From NCBI GenBank assembly GCA_964023205.1, contig OZ026847.1:5206819-5270818 (forward strand): a stretch of DNA of 64,000 nt, read 5' to 3'. Below, in pieces: positions 1 to 12,800 of the stretch. The DNA is from Lutraria lutraria (Eukaryota > Mollusca > Bivalvia > Venerida > Mactridae). Position numbers and translations under genes: made by a program. Position 1 is the stretch's first letter, and every line of letters begins with the position of its first letter. The notes beneath the pieces were generated by a model. That model worked only from the letters and a program-made list of their open reading frames with translations. It did not search any database and was not told where the DNA came from.

Positions 1-71
1 AATAAAACAAAGGCTAGTGTTCATGTGATTTAGGGACAAAATAAAGCAAACTAAAATTAATCAAGCTTAGA

Positions 72-253
72 GTATGCTAGATTTGTAATGCTGCAAAACT
101 GGTTCAATTCCTGGTCACAATAGGTCATACCTTTCATGAAAACTTGACAATAATGTAATTTTTTCCCCATGTGGAGTAATTGCTGGTTCCTCGTGAAAAA
201 GTTAAAATAGTACTGGTTAGAAATAGTCCAGGAAATATTGTTAGGTGAATCGA
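72..253 (+). mobile_element. tRNA-like SINE fragment
   Basis: A GGTTCAATTCCTGG motif resembles a tRNA B box. It is followed by CCCATGTGGAG, GCTGGTTCCT, AGTACTGGTTAGAA and TCCAGGAAA, the same block order as the minus-strand copies at 26440-26625 and 49085-49328. Confidence 0.65.
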
Positions 254-264
254 CTGAATTGATG

Positions 265-629
265 TTAAAGGGGCATACCCTACAACTTAGTGCATCTAGA
301 ATAAAGACAAAATGATGATAAATTAGAAGCTTGTAAAGAAAAAAGCCGACGAAGAAAGTTTCAGCCAAAAATTCATCCAATTAAAAATAAAATCATAAAA
401 AAATATTAGTTTCCATAAAAGATCGAAAACTCTTTGGAATTTGTTGTACAATTTTTGGGTGGAAGCGATTTATTATTCATAGCTATGATTTTTGCGGCTA
501 GTACCTAAACTAGTCATTTTATGACCCAAGTTCTTCTTGCAATTATCCATTATATATTGTTTTACATACATCTAACACATTTTTACACTTTCACAGAATG
601 TTTGTCAGTTGTAGGGTATGCCCCTTTAA
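265..629. mobile_element. TTAA-flanked MITE, family A, copy 1 (piggyBac-type ends)
   Basis: Begins TTAA-AGGGGCATACCCTACA and ends with the inverse (TGTAGGGTATGCCCCT-TTAA). Inverted ends of about 19 bp with TTAA on both sides are typical of piggyBac-type non-autonomous elements. It is shorter than copy 2 by about 112 bp, missing one internal block. No transposase remains; open frames in it are shadows. Confidence 0.85.
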
Positions 630-671
630 ATGGGTGTTAAACTCATACAGATTAATAAAACTTGGCCTTAC

Positions 672-836
672 CCTTCGTTTCTTTTTCTCTCTATCTGTGC
701 TACAGCTGCTTGATGTGCTGAGAGCCGACGGTGAAGAGGGAACCAGGGATTTCTTGGAATCACTTGTTGGACTATCAAGGTTATCTAAACTGCTTACACT
801 ATTTGTACCTTTCTTTTTATTCTCTTTTGAGTCAGT
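672..836 (-). CDS. RERE: RERE exon: Ser/Lys-rich linker after the zinc finger
   Basis: 165 bp, 55 codons, phase 0-0, residues 360-414: [55 protein letters not shown]. Low-complexity, Ser-rich, ending in a KKKRR basic cluster (possible nuclear localisation signal). Acceptor ATATTTCAG|ACTG, donor CGAAGG|GTAAGG. Assignment rests on position, splice sites, phase match and the SSPSAxSTSS-type composition seen at this place in RERE, more than on strict conservation. The rest of the gene continues to the left of position 1. Confidence 0.88.
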
Positions 837-3800
837 CTGAAATATTAATAACAGGATTTTCATTAACATTCAGTGCAACAGATTTTCTTATGAAAATAAG
901 ATTTGGCCGGGGGTCATGGGGCCGCTTACTTAAATATTGTACTTAAATTTTCAAATTTTTGGGATTGTAACCGGTCTTTTTGCGAGTTTAACCAATGTTT
1001 TGTATCGGCAATCGTTTCTTAATGAAAACCTTGAACAATCATAAAATATTGAGTAAGAAGACTAAATTTTTGACTTGATTTTAATACTGAATTCCGCCTT
1101 GTTTCAAATTTTAAAAGCAACACTTCGTTATGTAACCCAACGCGTTGGTATTCAAAACATGATAATATTTGTACTTTTAACATGAAGTTTATACAAAAAT
1201 GACTTAAGTACATAGACCATCATTGACAACTAGTAAAAACTAACTTATTAAATATAAAATGCCGTCTCCGATCTCGGTTCCAAAGTGACTACAAGCTCAA
1301 ACTAAGGTTTTCAAAACATTCTGAGTTTGGTCTCAAACTGAGCTTGGAGCTCATTTTTGAGACCGATCTCTTGTTTTAAAATCTCAGCCAAAGACTACCA
1401 GAAAACACTAAATCATTTGTACAACGACATGGCCATGATAAATCATAAACTGAAACACTAGAAAATGAGAAATTGAGAAATGTTTATGATATCTATTCAA
1501 TATCTCCTAACATACACAGAGTTCTTGACTTATGTATTTCATGTACTGATGTAGAGTGTGGTGTTATCTTCATAAGATATTTACACTAGTGTACAACTGT
1601 TGTTCATACAGACAGGTCACATGCAAACAAGGTGTTTTATCCTCAAATTTGATATGTTTCAATATTTTGGGAGAGTTTTTTTTAGTTGGTTTGATTTTGG
1701 GGCATGTATGTATTTTGGGCATGACATTTTAATAATCTAATCATTTTTTTAAAATCTATATTCACATACAGTCTAACTTGTGTTAGTGGTCACCTTCAAA
1801 CATAGGCCACCCTGTGAACAATAGCTGATTTTTAAAACTATCACAGATTATTTATATCAAAATGACCTCTGAATAAAGGCCACTTGTCAATAAAGGCCAA
1901 AGCCATATTATGTCTTTCCAATGGGTGGCCTTTGTTCACAGGTTTGAGTGTAGTTATACACGAAACTGAATTAAAATTGACTGCCTGAAGTTCAAGTTTG
2001 CCAAAAATTAATCGGTCTCAACAAGTGTAACTATGATAAACTGTGGGTTTGTAAATGAACTATTTATTATATAACATAAATTTGTCTTCTTGATTTATGC
2101 AGAGAAGAATTATCAGTTTCTTCAGGAAAAAACATATAACTGCTGGGAAGGAACCAACAAAAGCCGGAGAGATCAATCGCTCATCATTTACAACAAATGT
2201 GAAAAGTGAAATATGGTTATGGTTATGCATATTCATAAATAAATATTGGCTTACAGAGTTTCTATTCTGGCGAGTCAGCATATTGTGAGTGCCGTTTATG
2301 TCCCCATCTCGGACGGGTTGGAAATAAGGAGAGTCCCCTGAATTGGTCACTGGGCGATCTACACCGTATTTCTTGAAGAAAATGCGACATTTTGAACACA
2401 AACGAGGACTAGGTTTTCCTGCATTACTCCAATCTTTGGAAACTGAAAGTAAACAAAGCAAAATATTAAAATAAACTTTAAACATTGTATGTACAGAGGG
2501 CAATATTAAACAGAGAAATATAAGGTCGTTATACAAAGTTGGCCGTCTTTAAAGTTTTGATTTTGTCTAATGTGTAATTGAAAAAAACGGAGCTTTATTC
2601 AGATGTGGCCTAAATGAACAGGTGGCTATTAAATCAGAATTAACTTCCAATGGAAACAACAATACAGGTACTATGTCTCGGAGCTGAAATGAGGGACCTA
2701 TCCTGAAATAACAGAATAACAGAATTCCAGGAAAGCTTTGTGTAACTAGGTCTATATTTATTTCCCTGCAGCAAGTCTAACCAATCATTGCTTGAAATAA
2801 TGACTACATAAGTGATGGCCTGACATGGAATCTGAGCATGATTATCAATCACAGCTAAAAGAACCTTAAGTTCAACACAAAATCCGAGTCCATCAAAGTG
2901 CACAGGATATCATCAGCACACAGACTGGGCCCATTATTAACATACAGACTGGGTCCATTATTAACACACAGACTGGGTCCATTATTAACATACAGACTGG
3001 GTCAATTATTAACATACAGACTGGGTCCATTATTAATGTACATACTGGGTCCATTATCAACACATAGACTGGGTCCATTATTAACACACAGACTGGGTCC
3101 ATTATCAACACATAGACTGGGTCCATTATTAACACACAGACTGGGTCCATTATTAACACACAGACTGGGTCCATTATTAACATACAGACTGGGTCCATTA
3201 TTAACACACAGACTGGGTCCATTATTAACATACAGACTGGGTCCATTATTAACATACAGACTGAGTCCATTATTAACACACAGACTGGGTCAATTATTAA
3301 CATACAGACTGGGTCCATTATTAACGTACATACTGGGTCCATTATCAACACATAGACTGGGTCCATTATTAACACAGAGACTGGGTCCATTATTAACACA
3401 CAGACTGGGTCCATTATCAACACATAGACTGGGTCCATTATCAACACACAGAATGGGTCCACGTTCTAAGTTCAAATCTAACCCCAAAATCTATGAATCC
3501 CTCTATTCAAATCATTTTAGATAATAATTTCAAAGAGCAATATCTCAGTTCTTATCACCATGACAACAAAATATTATCATTCTAGAATATGAAGTTATTT
3601 GAAAGCCAATATCATTATAGCTTACGTGTGAACTGAAATTATAATCGAAGTTAACACCAGCAGCAGTAATAAACAAAATTTACTGATAGAAACTTGAGTA
3701 CGTTATCTCTTCACCAAATACGATGAAATTTCATACAAAACATTATACGCATAGAATAAGCAAAGAAATATAGAATGCAGTCCCAATAGACCATAATTAT

Positions 3801-6800
3801 TGACATTCCATTATCCCTTTCACAATTATACAATGAGTGGTCGTCTCAAGAGACATACATTGTACAGAATTCATGTAAAAACCAACAGACAATAGAACTG
3901 CAAATATTCTCCATATACACTAAACTACAGCCTAAATATGTACAGATATATACGCAGACGTTTAGCGAGTGAGTTAACATCACACTCCTTGTTACTTCAG
4001 CCATCACTGCTCATTCATTTCGAGGGTTCAGCGCAACAGTGTTGTAACTCATATTGAAATAAGAACAAGTTACCACAGTGTTGCGCTGAGCCCTCGAATT
4101 TTATCAGTTCAAAGCTACATCACTAAGTATGAACATTTAAACAATTTACCAGACTCGATCACAGCACTATATAAGGTAAATATACCTATATTTGAGAACT
4201 AAAATACACTTGAACCTGTTTTAGTGGCCACCTCTGAGTAATGGCCACCCTGCGAATAAAGGCCATTCTTTTAAAAACAATCATTGATTATTAAGAACAA
4301 AATAACCTCCGAATAAAGGCCACCTTGTCAATAAAGGCCACATTGTTTTTCCTATGGATGGCCTTTGTTCACAGGTTTGACAATATATAATATAAAGGAT
4401 TATTAAAATGGACCAACTTCTTTTGACCATGACGTGATTCAAAAACAATCTTTTTATGACAAAATTTCTTCTTTTTTCAATAATCTACCATAATTTCTAT
4501 CCAACACTCAGTGGTTTACTCAAAAAGGATTTACAAAAAAACACAGAAATCTGAGTTTCTTAACTCTCAATTCAAGGGAATCGAAATTTCATTCAAAGAA
4601 TCATAATCAAAGATTTCAATTTCCTAATTCATGTAAGAAAGTACAAGAAAAAGAACCACTGCAAACACATTCATGTCAAATAAATTCTCAACAGCCCGCA
4701 AACACATTCATGTCAAATAAATTCTCAACAGCCCGAGATGAGAGTGCTCACAGTCCCCAGTGATTTAACCAAGTTCTTCGATTACCTACAAATGACTCAT
4801 CAACCACAAAAAGTATTGATTTGAATTCAAGGGTTAGAAATAGAGAACATTTTTTTTCTATACATTATGTATATAAATCACAACATGATAACACTAAGAA
4901 AGACGGGGAGAATGTTATACCATGATAACCCCCAATCATTTTACCAGGGAGTATTTCTAACAACCATACATCTATCAAGTTTACAGTAAATAATGACACC
5001 GTCTCTCCAATATTTCCTCCGACTATTGTTACATTTAAAACAGCGATATACGTATGTTTCCCAAGTAAACACACATCAGGCAAAAAAAAGAAACAGTTTT
5101 ATCTATTGCTAGACTCAGCAAGCTTGACAGATAATCCATAATCAACGGTAAAATTGCATTTCTACTCAAAACTTCCCCAATATCAGCGATCCAGTCTGAA
5201 AACTCTACTGACAAACTGGTGTCAGAGTTTCTATACCTTCAGAGTAAAGAATATTTCCACGGAAAACAAGTAACAAGCTCTGAAATAGGGTTTTAACATC
5301 AGCGGCAGACGTCAAAAACAGACGTAAGTTAATAGATTTCTTCATTATACCGCAGCAGACGTGACATGATGATCTCAGCTGAACAGAAGGAATATGACAA
5401 ACTTATAATGTTTACAGACGAACAAGAAGCAGCGCCATCTTTTATCATTTATCTTCCGAGTACTGCATGCAAACCAGTCTAGAATTTAAGAACTTGGTAA
5501 CACAGTCTCTGAATGCAGGCTAGCCATTGGTCAATCTGAAACCTGGGCTTACAACAACCAATCAGACATTTGAATTTCTAGACTGGTCTTCAAGCCATAG
5601 TTTTAGGCTTAAAGAAAATGGAACCTAAGTATTGGAGACCTGGGAATGAATTCTCACATTTTAAAGTAGCATATATTATTTGCTGTAAGCATGTTTAAAG
5701 CCAGGAAAAACTCACATCTAACAAATCAATGAGTATCTCTAAATATCCATAACATGCTTGTTGTGAATGCGAGAAAAAATGTCAACATTCTGTAAAAACT
5801 TTCTAAAAAGTTTCTAGGGAATACAGTAACTTCAAAAGCATCGCACTATATTTGCTGGCAACCTGGACTAAAAACTCAACCTTAAACCTTTCACAAAACA
5901 GCTTCACATAAACCAAATAAAACAAAGCATTTCTCTCTAATTTATTCATGTTTTGCTGAATACATATAACAAGACAGTATAGCTGCATCTTGATTTTGTA
6001 AATAATTCATTATAAAACACTCAAGTTCAAGATCTGAGCCAAATGATTTAACACATCTTCAAATAACGTCAGGAAATGTCTTCGAGGCTATCAAACTCCT
6101 TAATTTATTGATGAAAAAAGAATTTAAGTTCAGTCAATTTATCCATTAGGAAAACGATTCAAACATCAAATAAAAGACTCCTACAATTAAACTAAAGTGA
6201 ATGACACTACGGATGATTATTATGGTGTTAAGAATTCGTTTCCAAATTTCTCTTAGATTCTCGTTCCCCATTAAATGCCGATATAAAACCCGGATTGAGT
6301 CGTCTTAGAAGCCATATAATGCAGAAAACAACACAGACAGATAGAATCCATCCACACGCACACCGTAAATAAAGTTTAAACGACTTTGTGAATTTTATTT
6401 ATAAGACCTACGCCTACATGCTAATGCTTATTCTTAAGTATTCAGAGGTTGTCAAATGGGGAGATTGGTGGTCGTGCAATTAGCGCTGGACCACTGAAAG
6501 AAAGGTTGTGTTTTCCAATTTCGGCTACATCTTTCAATTATCAGTGTCACCACTGAGCCATGTGTTCAGAAAATCACATGAAATGGGTGAGGAGGTATCG
6601 GAGATTTCAGGTAAAGAACCAGGAAAAACTTTTAGAAGAGTAGGGATATAAATGCCCGGTTCTCCTGTATCCCGCCCCACCCCCTCTTTCTCATGGGGCG
6701 GCACCGAAATGACCATAGCCGTCGAATGGGGCGTTAAACAACAGACAAATAATAAAGAGGCCAACAAACCATTAATTTCACAGACTTAAGACTTTTAATT

Positions 6801-9800
6801 ACGTTAAGTTCTATTAGTCTTAAGTGATGTTTTATGTTTTAAGTACATCTCCACTTACCTGTAACAAGGCAATTCTGACACCTATATCCCGTCAAACCAT
6901 CACTATCTTCAGAATCGTTCTCAGATTCACTTCCTGAACTAAGATCCACTGAAAATATACAATACAACATACATAAGAACATCAGAGTATTATGATACAA
7001 TAGGTGCAACCTGACCAAGGTTTTTTTTCGGGCTAATTCTATAGCCGATATATGGTAATATTCCCAAATGAAAATAGCATTCACTGACAAGAATTCCCAA
7101 CCGAAACTTCCAAAAGCAAAAAAAAAAAAAATCTAAAAATCTTGGAAAACAAGAGCTCTTTTATACAAGGACTTATATACATACATGGATTCGCAACAGC
7201 TAAAAATAGATCAAACGATATCGTTCGGCGATCCCACAATGCATTGCTATATACTCGGCAATGTCCGACAGCTGTATTTGGGTGTTTACAAATTTGATTA
7301 TACTAATAAAACTCTGGCAATTGGGCACGGGAAATTGGTAAAGGATGCAACAAATTCCTTAAAGATATTGAGATACATTTATAATCCACAAAGTCTAAGT
7401 ATAAGCATCGAAAAAGGCATCAGTCAAACATTTTAAATTCCAAGATGGCGGACATCTATTATAATCCTTTCGTCTCCGAGATTAAACATTCGGAATACCA
7501 CGGATATTTTCGCTGTTATTATCATTCGGATATCACGGGTTTTTTCGTATTTTCGCTTTTGTAAACAATAGCTTGTATTCCCGTTGATTCACGTCTTATT
7601 ATCGCGGGATTTGATTACTTTAAACTGTTAATACGGAAGTTGCGAATCCATGTGTGTATATAAGTCCTTGCTGTAATAGACTTGAAATGATTGAAAGTTC
7701 CCATTAAGGACAGTGATTGTTTGTGTTCATTTAATCTAGCATAATTGCGGTCACACATAATTATTTTCCCAATTTTTAACAAAATGCAGCTACATTCCCA
7801 ATCTGAATGGTATGGGTCATGTTCCCAAAATACTGAAAAAAATTCCTGTTTTATGGACTATGATGTGACATTACACACAATCTGAAGAAATATTTGGTCG
7901 CACAAATGCAAGGGATACTTTCTATAGATGTAATTAGTTATGCTTAATAGGAATGATCAGTTCTGAGGGTATATCAACAGCTTGGGGTTACAGGGAAACA
8001 AAAATTTAGGCTACAGAGAACTAAATATAGAGACAAACTTCATGGTTTTTACGAAACTTTTAATCCCCTAGTCTCACGTCATGAGAATATAGCGTTCAAG
8101 TATAGCATTCAAGTAGGAAATTGTGTGCAATAATTGGGCGCCACGTACACTTAGAATGACAACAAAACATGAAATGCATACTTATAGACCTGTTATAAAA
8201 TGATATGAAGAAGAGATTAAACGTGTCAAGTAACGCCGACAAAACCATTAACATGAGCATTATGTCATCCAATAATCTTTCATAGCAGACATTGACTTTA
8301 CATTCATTGATAATGCACAAAACCCTGGTTTTATATAAAAGGCAGAAACAACATTCCTTCATTGAAATCAACTCACAAAAAACATTCTCAACACAAGACA
8401 CAAGACAAAAAATGGGGGAAACACTTTAAAGATGAAAAATTAAAGACTAGAAATGTATCCAGAAGACATGAATGCCCTGCTGAGAGCTAAGAAGGGTAAA
8501 AAAGGGGCCATAACTCCAGTGAAATGTTTGGATTTTAGCAGAAATCGACCTTTACCTGTATTTTGTCAATATACACCTTTATGTAAAATATGAAAGCAAT
8601 CCATGAAATATTTCTTGAGTTATTGCTCGGAAAACAAAATTTGAACGGACAGACGCACAGACGGACGGACGGACAGACAGGGTTAACACTTTATGACCTT
8701 CCACCTTTTCAAAAAGTCGGGGGCTTCGAAAAGATAACTTTCAGTACAGAAATCCTTTTCAATCCCTAGTTACGAAAGTGGAACCTCAATTTCTAATCGA
8801 TCTTATAAATAAACTCACAAACTTGAGTTTCTATGCTTAGATTTATAACAGAGAACAGGATACTTCAGACTGTATTTGTTTACATTACTATAATATACAA
8901 CAGTAAACTTCAAACATTTCTTGACATCTTACCACAACATAAAGAATCACTAACATGCTTACACGTTTATATCAATGAACGACTTTGAAGCATTTTTGAT
9001 ATGTTTTCACAGACGTTTCTGCATTTCATGAATTTTGTATGCGTTTCCTACCCTCCCTTATCAAATGTTACACTCCATTACGGAACATCAATACAGACTT
9101 TAATGTTGTGTATATAATTTACTATAACATAAGCTCTCGTCTCCTTTCATCTTTCATGACTCACCAGCCATCAACGAACAGACCATCTAACAATGTGAAA
9201 ATCAAAGTACTGAAAGTAACCACGGAACAAAGGCTTGCACTGCAACATGGAATAGGAACTGGTTTAACAAATGCATGGTGGATGTAAAAAACGCAGTACT
9301 TGTGGTTCGCATAAAAATTTATGAGCGCCGAAGCAAGTGATGGCTATGTAAATGGAAAGCATTTACATAACAGAGATAAGGGGTTATGAAAAGATTCAAG
9401 ATGTGAAGCCGAAGAAAGAAAATCAGCGATTGGTTGATATCTAGACTAATCTCAAAATCAACCAATCAGAGAAGCTGTTTTAAAATGAGCAGCCAGAGGC
9501 ATAAGGCATGTAAATTCAGGAAGAATTTCAGGTCTGTATGATATAATAAGACACATACAAGACATAAGACTGATACAAATTCTGAGCCAGGTGTTAGTTC
9601 GAATTAGAGAAAACATCTAAATAATACATGGGGAAAGCTTTAAGAATTTAGCAAAGAAAACAGAAGAGAACATTTAGGACTGGTAAGTATGTCAGGACAA
9701 AAATGTGATACAGGTAACAAGGCCTCTATAGTTAATCCAGCAACATTATCATACGTAGCTCATGATTGGTTGACGATAGAACGACAGGGGGAGATAACTG

Positions 9801-12800
9801 TCACAATATGATAAAACTCATCATCATTAACGAATGATATAAGTTTTACATAATAAAACTGCTAGGTTTGACATTTCTCCAGTTAATGGGGTAAAATCTG
9901 TAAAGAAGTTTCCTGTTATTTGTTTGTTTAAGAACTACCATCAAAGCTAACGAGATCAAATTGTACTAATTAGCACAAAGAGAAAATAAATGAAATATCT
10001 CTCATATGAGGACATTATATGGACGATTTTCCTCTCTCCTGCAAATTTATGGCCACATCATACCATCATAATCTTCCCCAGATCTCAATAATTGTAGACA
10101 AGCTTTCGACCATAAAAGGAAATACCTCACTTTATACGTTCAGCCCATCGCAGTTATAACAATAGAATATAGTTCCCTACTGAGCATACCGCTCTTTGTT
10201 TACAAGACTAGTTCGATCTAAGTATGCCCGAGGGATCTTGATGTTGTGATGAATTATGGCAGTATCTTAAGAAATGGCACTTGCACAGAAAGATAGTTAA
10301 ACACAATTAAGACTTCGGGAAGACATTTAAGAAGAAATTGAGAGTAAGAAGGCAAGTACGGTAACTCAGCTATCAAATACTTAATGCGGCTTTGTGTGGC
10401 ATCGTCATTTGGCATTGCAGAGCTGGAGAATGGTTACAATTTGTGTCAAATGATTTCCATGTACTTCTAAGTACAGTCAAACCTATGAACAAAAGCCACC
10501 CTCGTAAAAGACAAAATGCTACCTTTACTGACAGGTGATCTATATATATTCAGAGGTCATTTTCTTCTAAATAATCAATGATGATTTTAAAAGAATGACC
10601 TTCTTTCACAGGGTGGATTTTATTCAGAGGTGGTCACTAACACAGGTTTGACTGCACCTAGAAACGCTAAATAAACTTTTTTGACTTTTATCACTTTACA
10701 TCAGTAAGAAATTTACAAAAAAAGAACTTTCATTAGTTCTATAACCAGCAAATTCATGAATTTTACTGAATACAATATCAGAGAAACATTAAAGAGAATG
10801 CTTTTTCATTTTTAGTATTTTACCTGTACACGATCATATAGATTAACTAACTACCTCAATCTCAAATGTTCACATGTTCAGCCATTATAATTAACTAGTA
10901 AAACACTCATCGCTAGGGTGTCCCTATCAATAATGCATATGTTTCCAGCATTGTTTTTCAACCATTATTCTGTTTTTACAGCAAATAAACCAATCACACT
11001 AAATGAAACAGTCAACTTCCTGCCATTGATTTCGTTATTTCCATTTGACAATGAAATCAGAACTACTTTTTATCAGATCAAAACATCACACAGGAACTAC
11101 TTTTATCTGGTGAAAGAATCACATTCATCTCCTTGATGTTTGTATATAGAAGTAATTTAGTACTCACAAAAGACTCATTATGCACTTTGAAGTAAGTGCA
11201 GAATTAAAATTGTATGAATGCAGACAAATGCTTAATAACAAGCCATACTCCAGACAGACAGCCATACACAGACTTCTATGCATCAATAATCGACGATGGT
11301 TGTAACAATTAAACACTCACAGAATTCACTGCTAGCTGGACGTTGAGATCGAGTAGTGGCTCTCTTCACGCCGTGACGACGGTGACGTCTGTGTGGACGA
11401 TTCGCAGCAGCCGCCGGTGTTTTCTTCCAAAAATAGTAATACTCAACAAGCTCTCCCTAAAAGACAAAAAAACTTACATAAAAAATGTTGACTCCAATTA
11501 TTTTGAATTACAAAACATTTCTAGTTTTGAGAGCACATAGAACCAGTGATGAGCAACTACCTGTATTATGTATGCACTGAGCATGCACATTTATAAAATT
11601 TTACTTGTATCACCATTAACCACATGTTACAAGGTTTTCACACCTGTGGACACCAGGAAGAATCTAAATAATCATGAACAGCAACAGGGTACAGGCCACA
11701 ATGACATCTTGAATAGTAAAATATCAGTGCATTTGTGTGAACACGCCTTTTACACGTAAAACAAACATAGCATGTCAGCTTGGCATTATTCAGTAAACAA
11801 CGAGACCACAGTATAATCTCATCAACACAGAAAGCTTATCAGCTAAAATAATTCAGATTACATTGAGATCACAGTATGATCTCATCAACACAGAAAGTTT
11901 ATCAGCTTGACATAATTCAGATTACATTGAGATGCACAGTAAGATCTCATCAACAAAGCAAGAAACAGATGCTTTATCATAATATGAATTTATAGTGTAC
12001 CTTAATGTATTTTTTATGGACCGTAAGACATACAAATATCAATGCTAAATAAATATTTGGTACTGTAAGATTTTCAGTTCAAATTTATTCCATGCTTTTA
12101 GTGCAAACACCTGTCTAATTAATGTACAATTTATTAATGAAATCAGAAAATTAATGCAACAGGCCGTACAAACAGTTTACTTTTCTTTAAGACATTGAAA
12201 TTGAAATATAATATTCGTACATTAATGCACAGCAATTTCCTGAGTTAGTTAAAGGCATTGAATTCAGGATTCTTCACAATGAAATAAAGCTTTCAAATCA
12301 ACGTCTTACACAAACAACGGTGAAAGAAACACCATCATGAATTCAAATATCTTCTATCCAATAAATCTTTAAAAATCAGATTACGGACACCAAATCACAT
12401 GATAAAGGAAATTAAATACAACACAGTTGTCTTGTTTAACCGATTTCATGCAAAATAAATGTATGATTACATTTGCCTCAGGCGTATGAAAGCCAGAATA
12501 GTACTTTTAACACTGTCACATGAAGATGAGGTTTACACTGCAGTGTACGAAATAAACTCTTCAACAAAAAAGAAGCGTATTCTTTATGTTTCAAATTTAT
12601 TTGGTGCTAAACAAAAAACTGGACAAGCGGCCGTTCACGTCCTACTGTGAGAAGTGTTTAAGATGATCATGTAAATATTTGCGCATCATTCTTCCGCGTG
12701 CACCATTCTTCTCGATATAAAACCATGGTGGATGAATAGAAAGGAAAACACAATTCTTGTTTGTGTCCTGCGGTGGTGGCTTTTATGCCCAGCAATCTTG

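Larger units (their letters stand above)
1..671 (-). other. RERE intron (5' part, open at the window edge)
   Basis: Begins at the donor of the 672-836 exon. It holds a tRNA-like SINE fragment (about 72-253) and a TTAA-flanked MITE (265-629) whose end lies only 42 bp from the splice donor. Nothing coding was seen. Confidence 0.8.
2443..6858 (-). other. RERE intron, 4.4 kb, between the two zinc-finger exons
   Basis: Phase-1 intron inside the zinc finger. Contains the 24-bp array (2914-3461), a hairpin repeat (4020-4097), a GGCCACC element (4206-4386), a 38-bp duplication (4662-4735), a small inverted-repeat element (5473-5588) and a SINE (6463-6755). The remainder (about 5600-6440) shows nothing recognisable. 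Confidence 0.8.
6949..11320 (-). other. RERE intron, 4.4 kb
   Basis: Phase-1 intron. Contains a TIR element (7166-7670), a GGGCCATAACTCC-family repeat (8436-8740), a small CCAATC palindrome (about 9423-9477) and a GGCCACC element (10472-10656). The stretches 8741-10471 and 10657-11320 hold only AT-rich sequence with no supported feature. Confidence 0.75.

Noticed and set aside
57..380. 107-codon frame on the minus strand and its relative at 34406-34609
   Set aside because: Both lie in copies of the TTAA family A MITE and the SINE beside it; the similarity is that of the element, not of a gene.
2893..3524. Long open frames on both strands (LGPLLTYR / MDPVCVLI repeats)
   Set aside because: They are the 24-bp tandem array read in frames without stops; the period is a multiple of three and no splice or start context supports a gene.
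6463..6755. Functional tRNA gene at the SINE head
   Set aside because: Only box-like motifs are present; no cloverleaf could be formed by eye and the body is SINE-like.
9423..9477. Small CCAATC palindrome as a promoter
   Set aside because: It is an isolated inverted repeat within an intron with no other promoter signal; similar CCAATC pieces occur in the 5473-5588 element and near 39970 and 50350, suggesting repeats.
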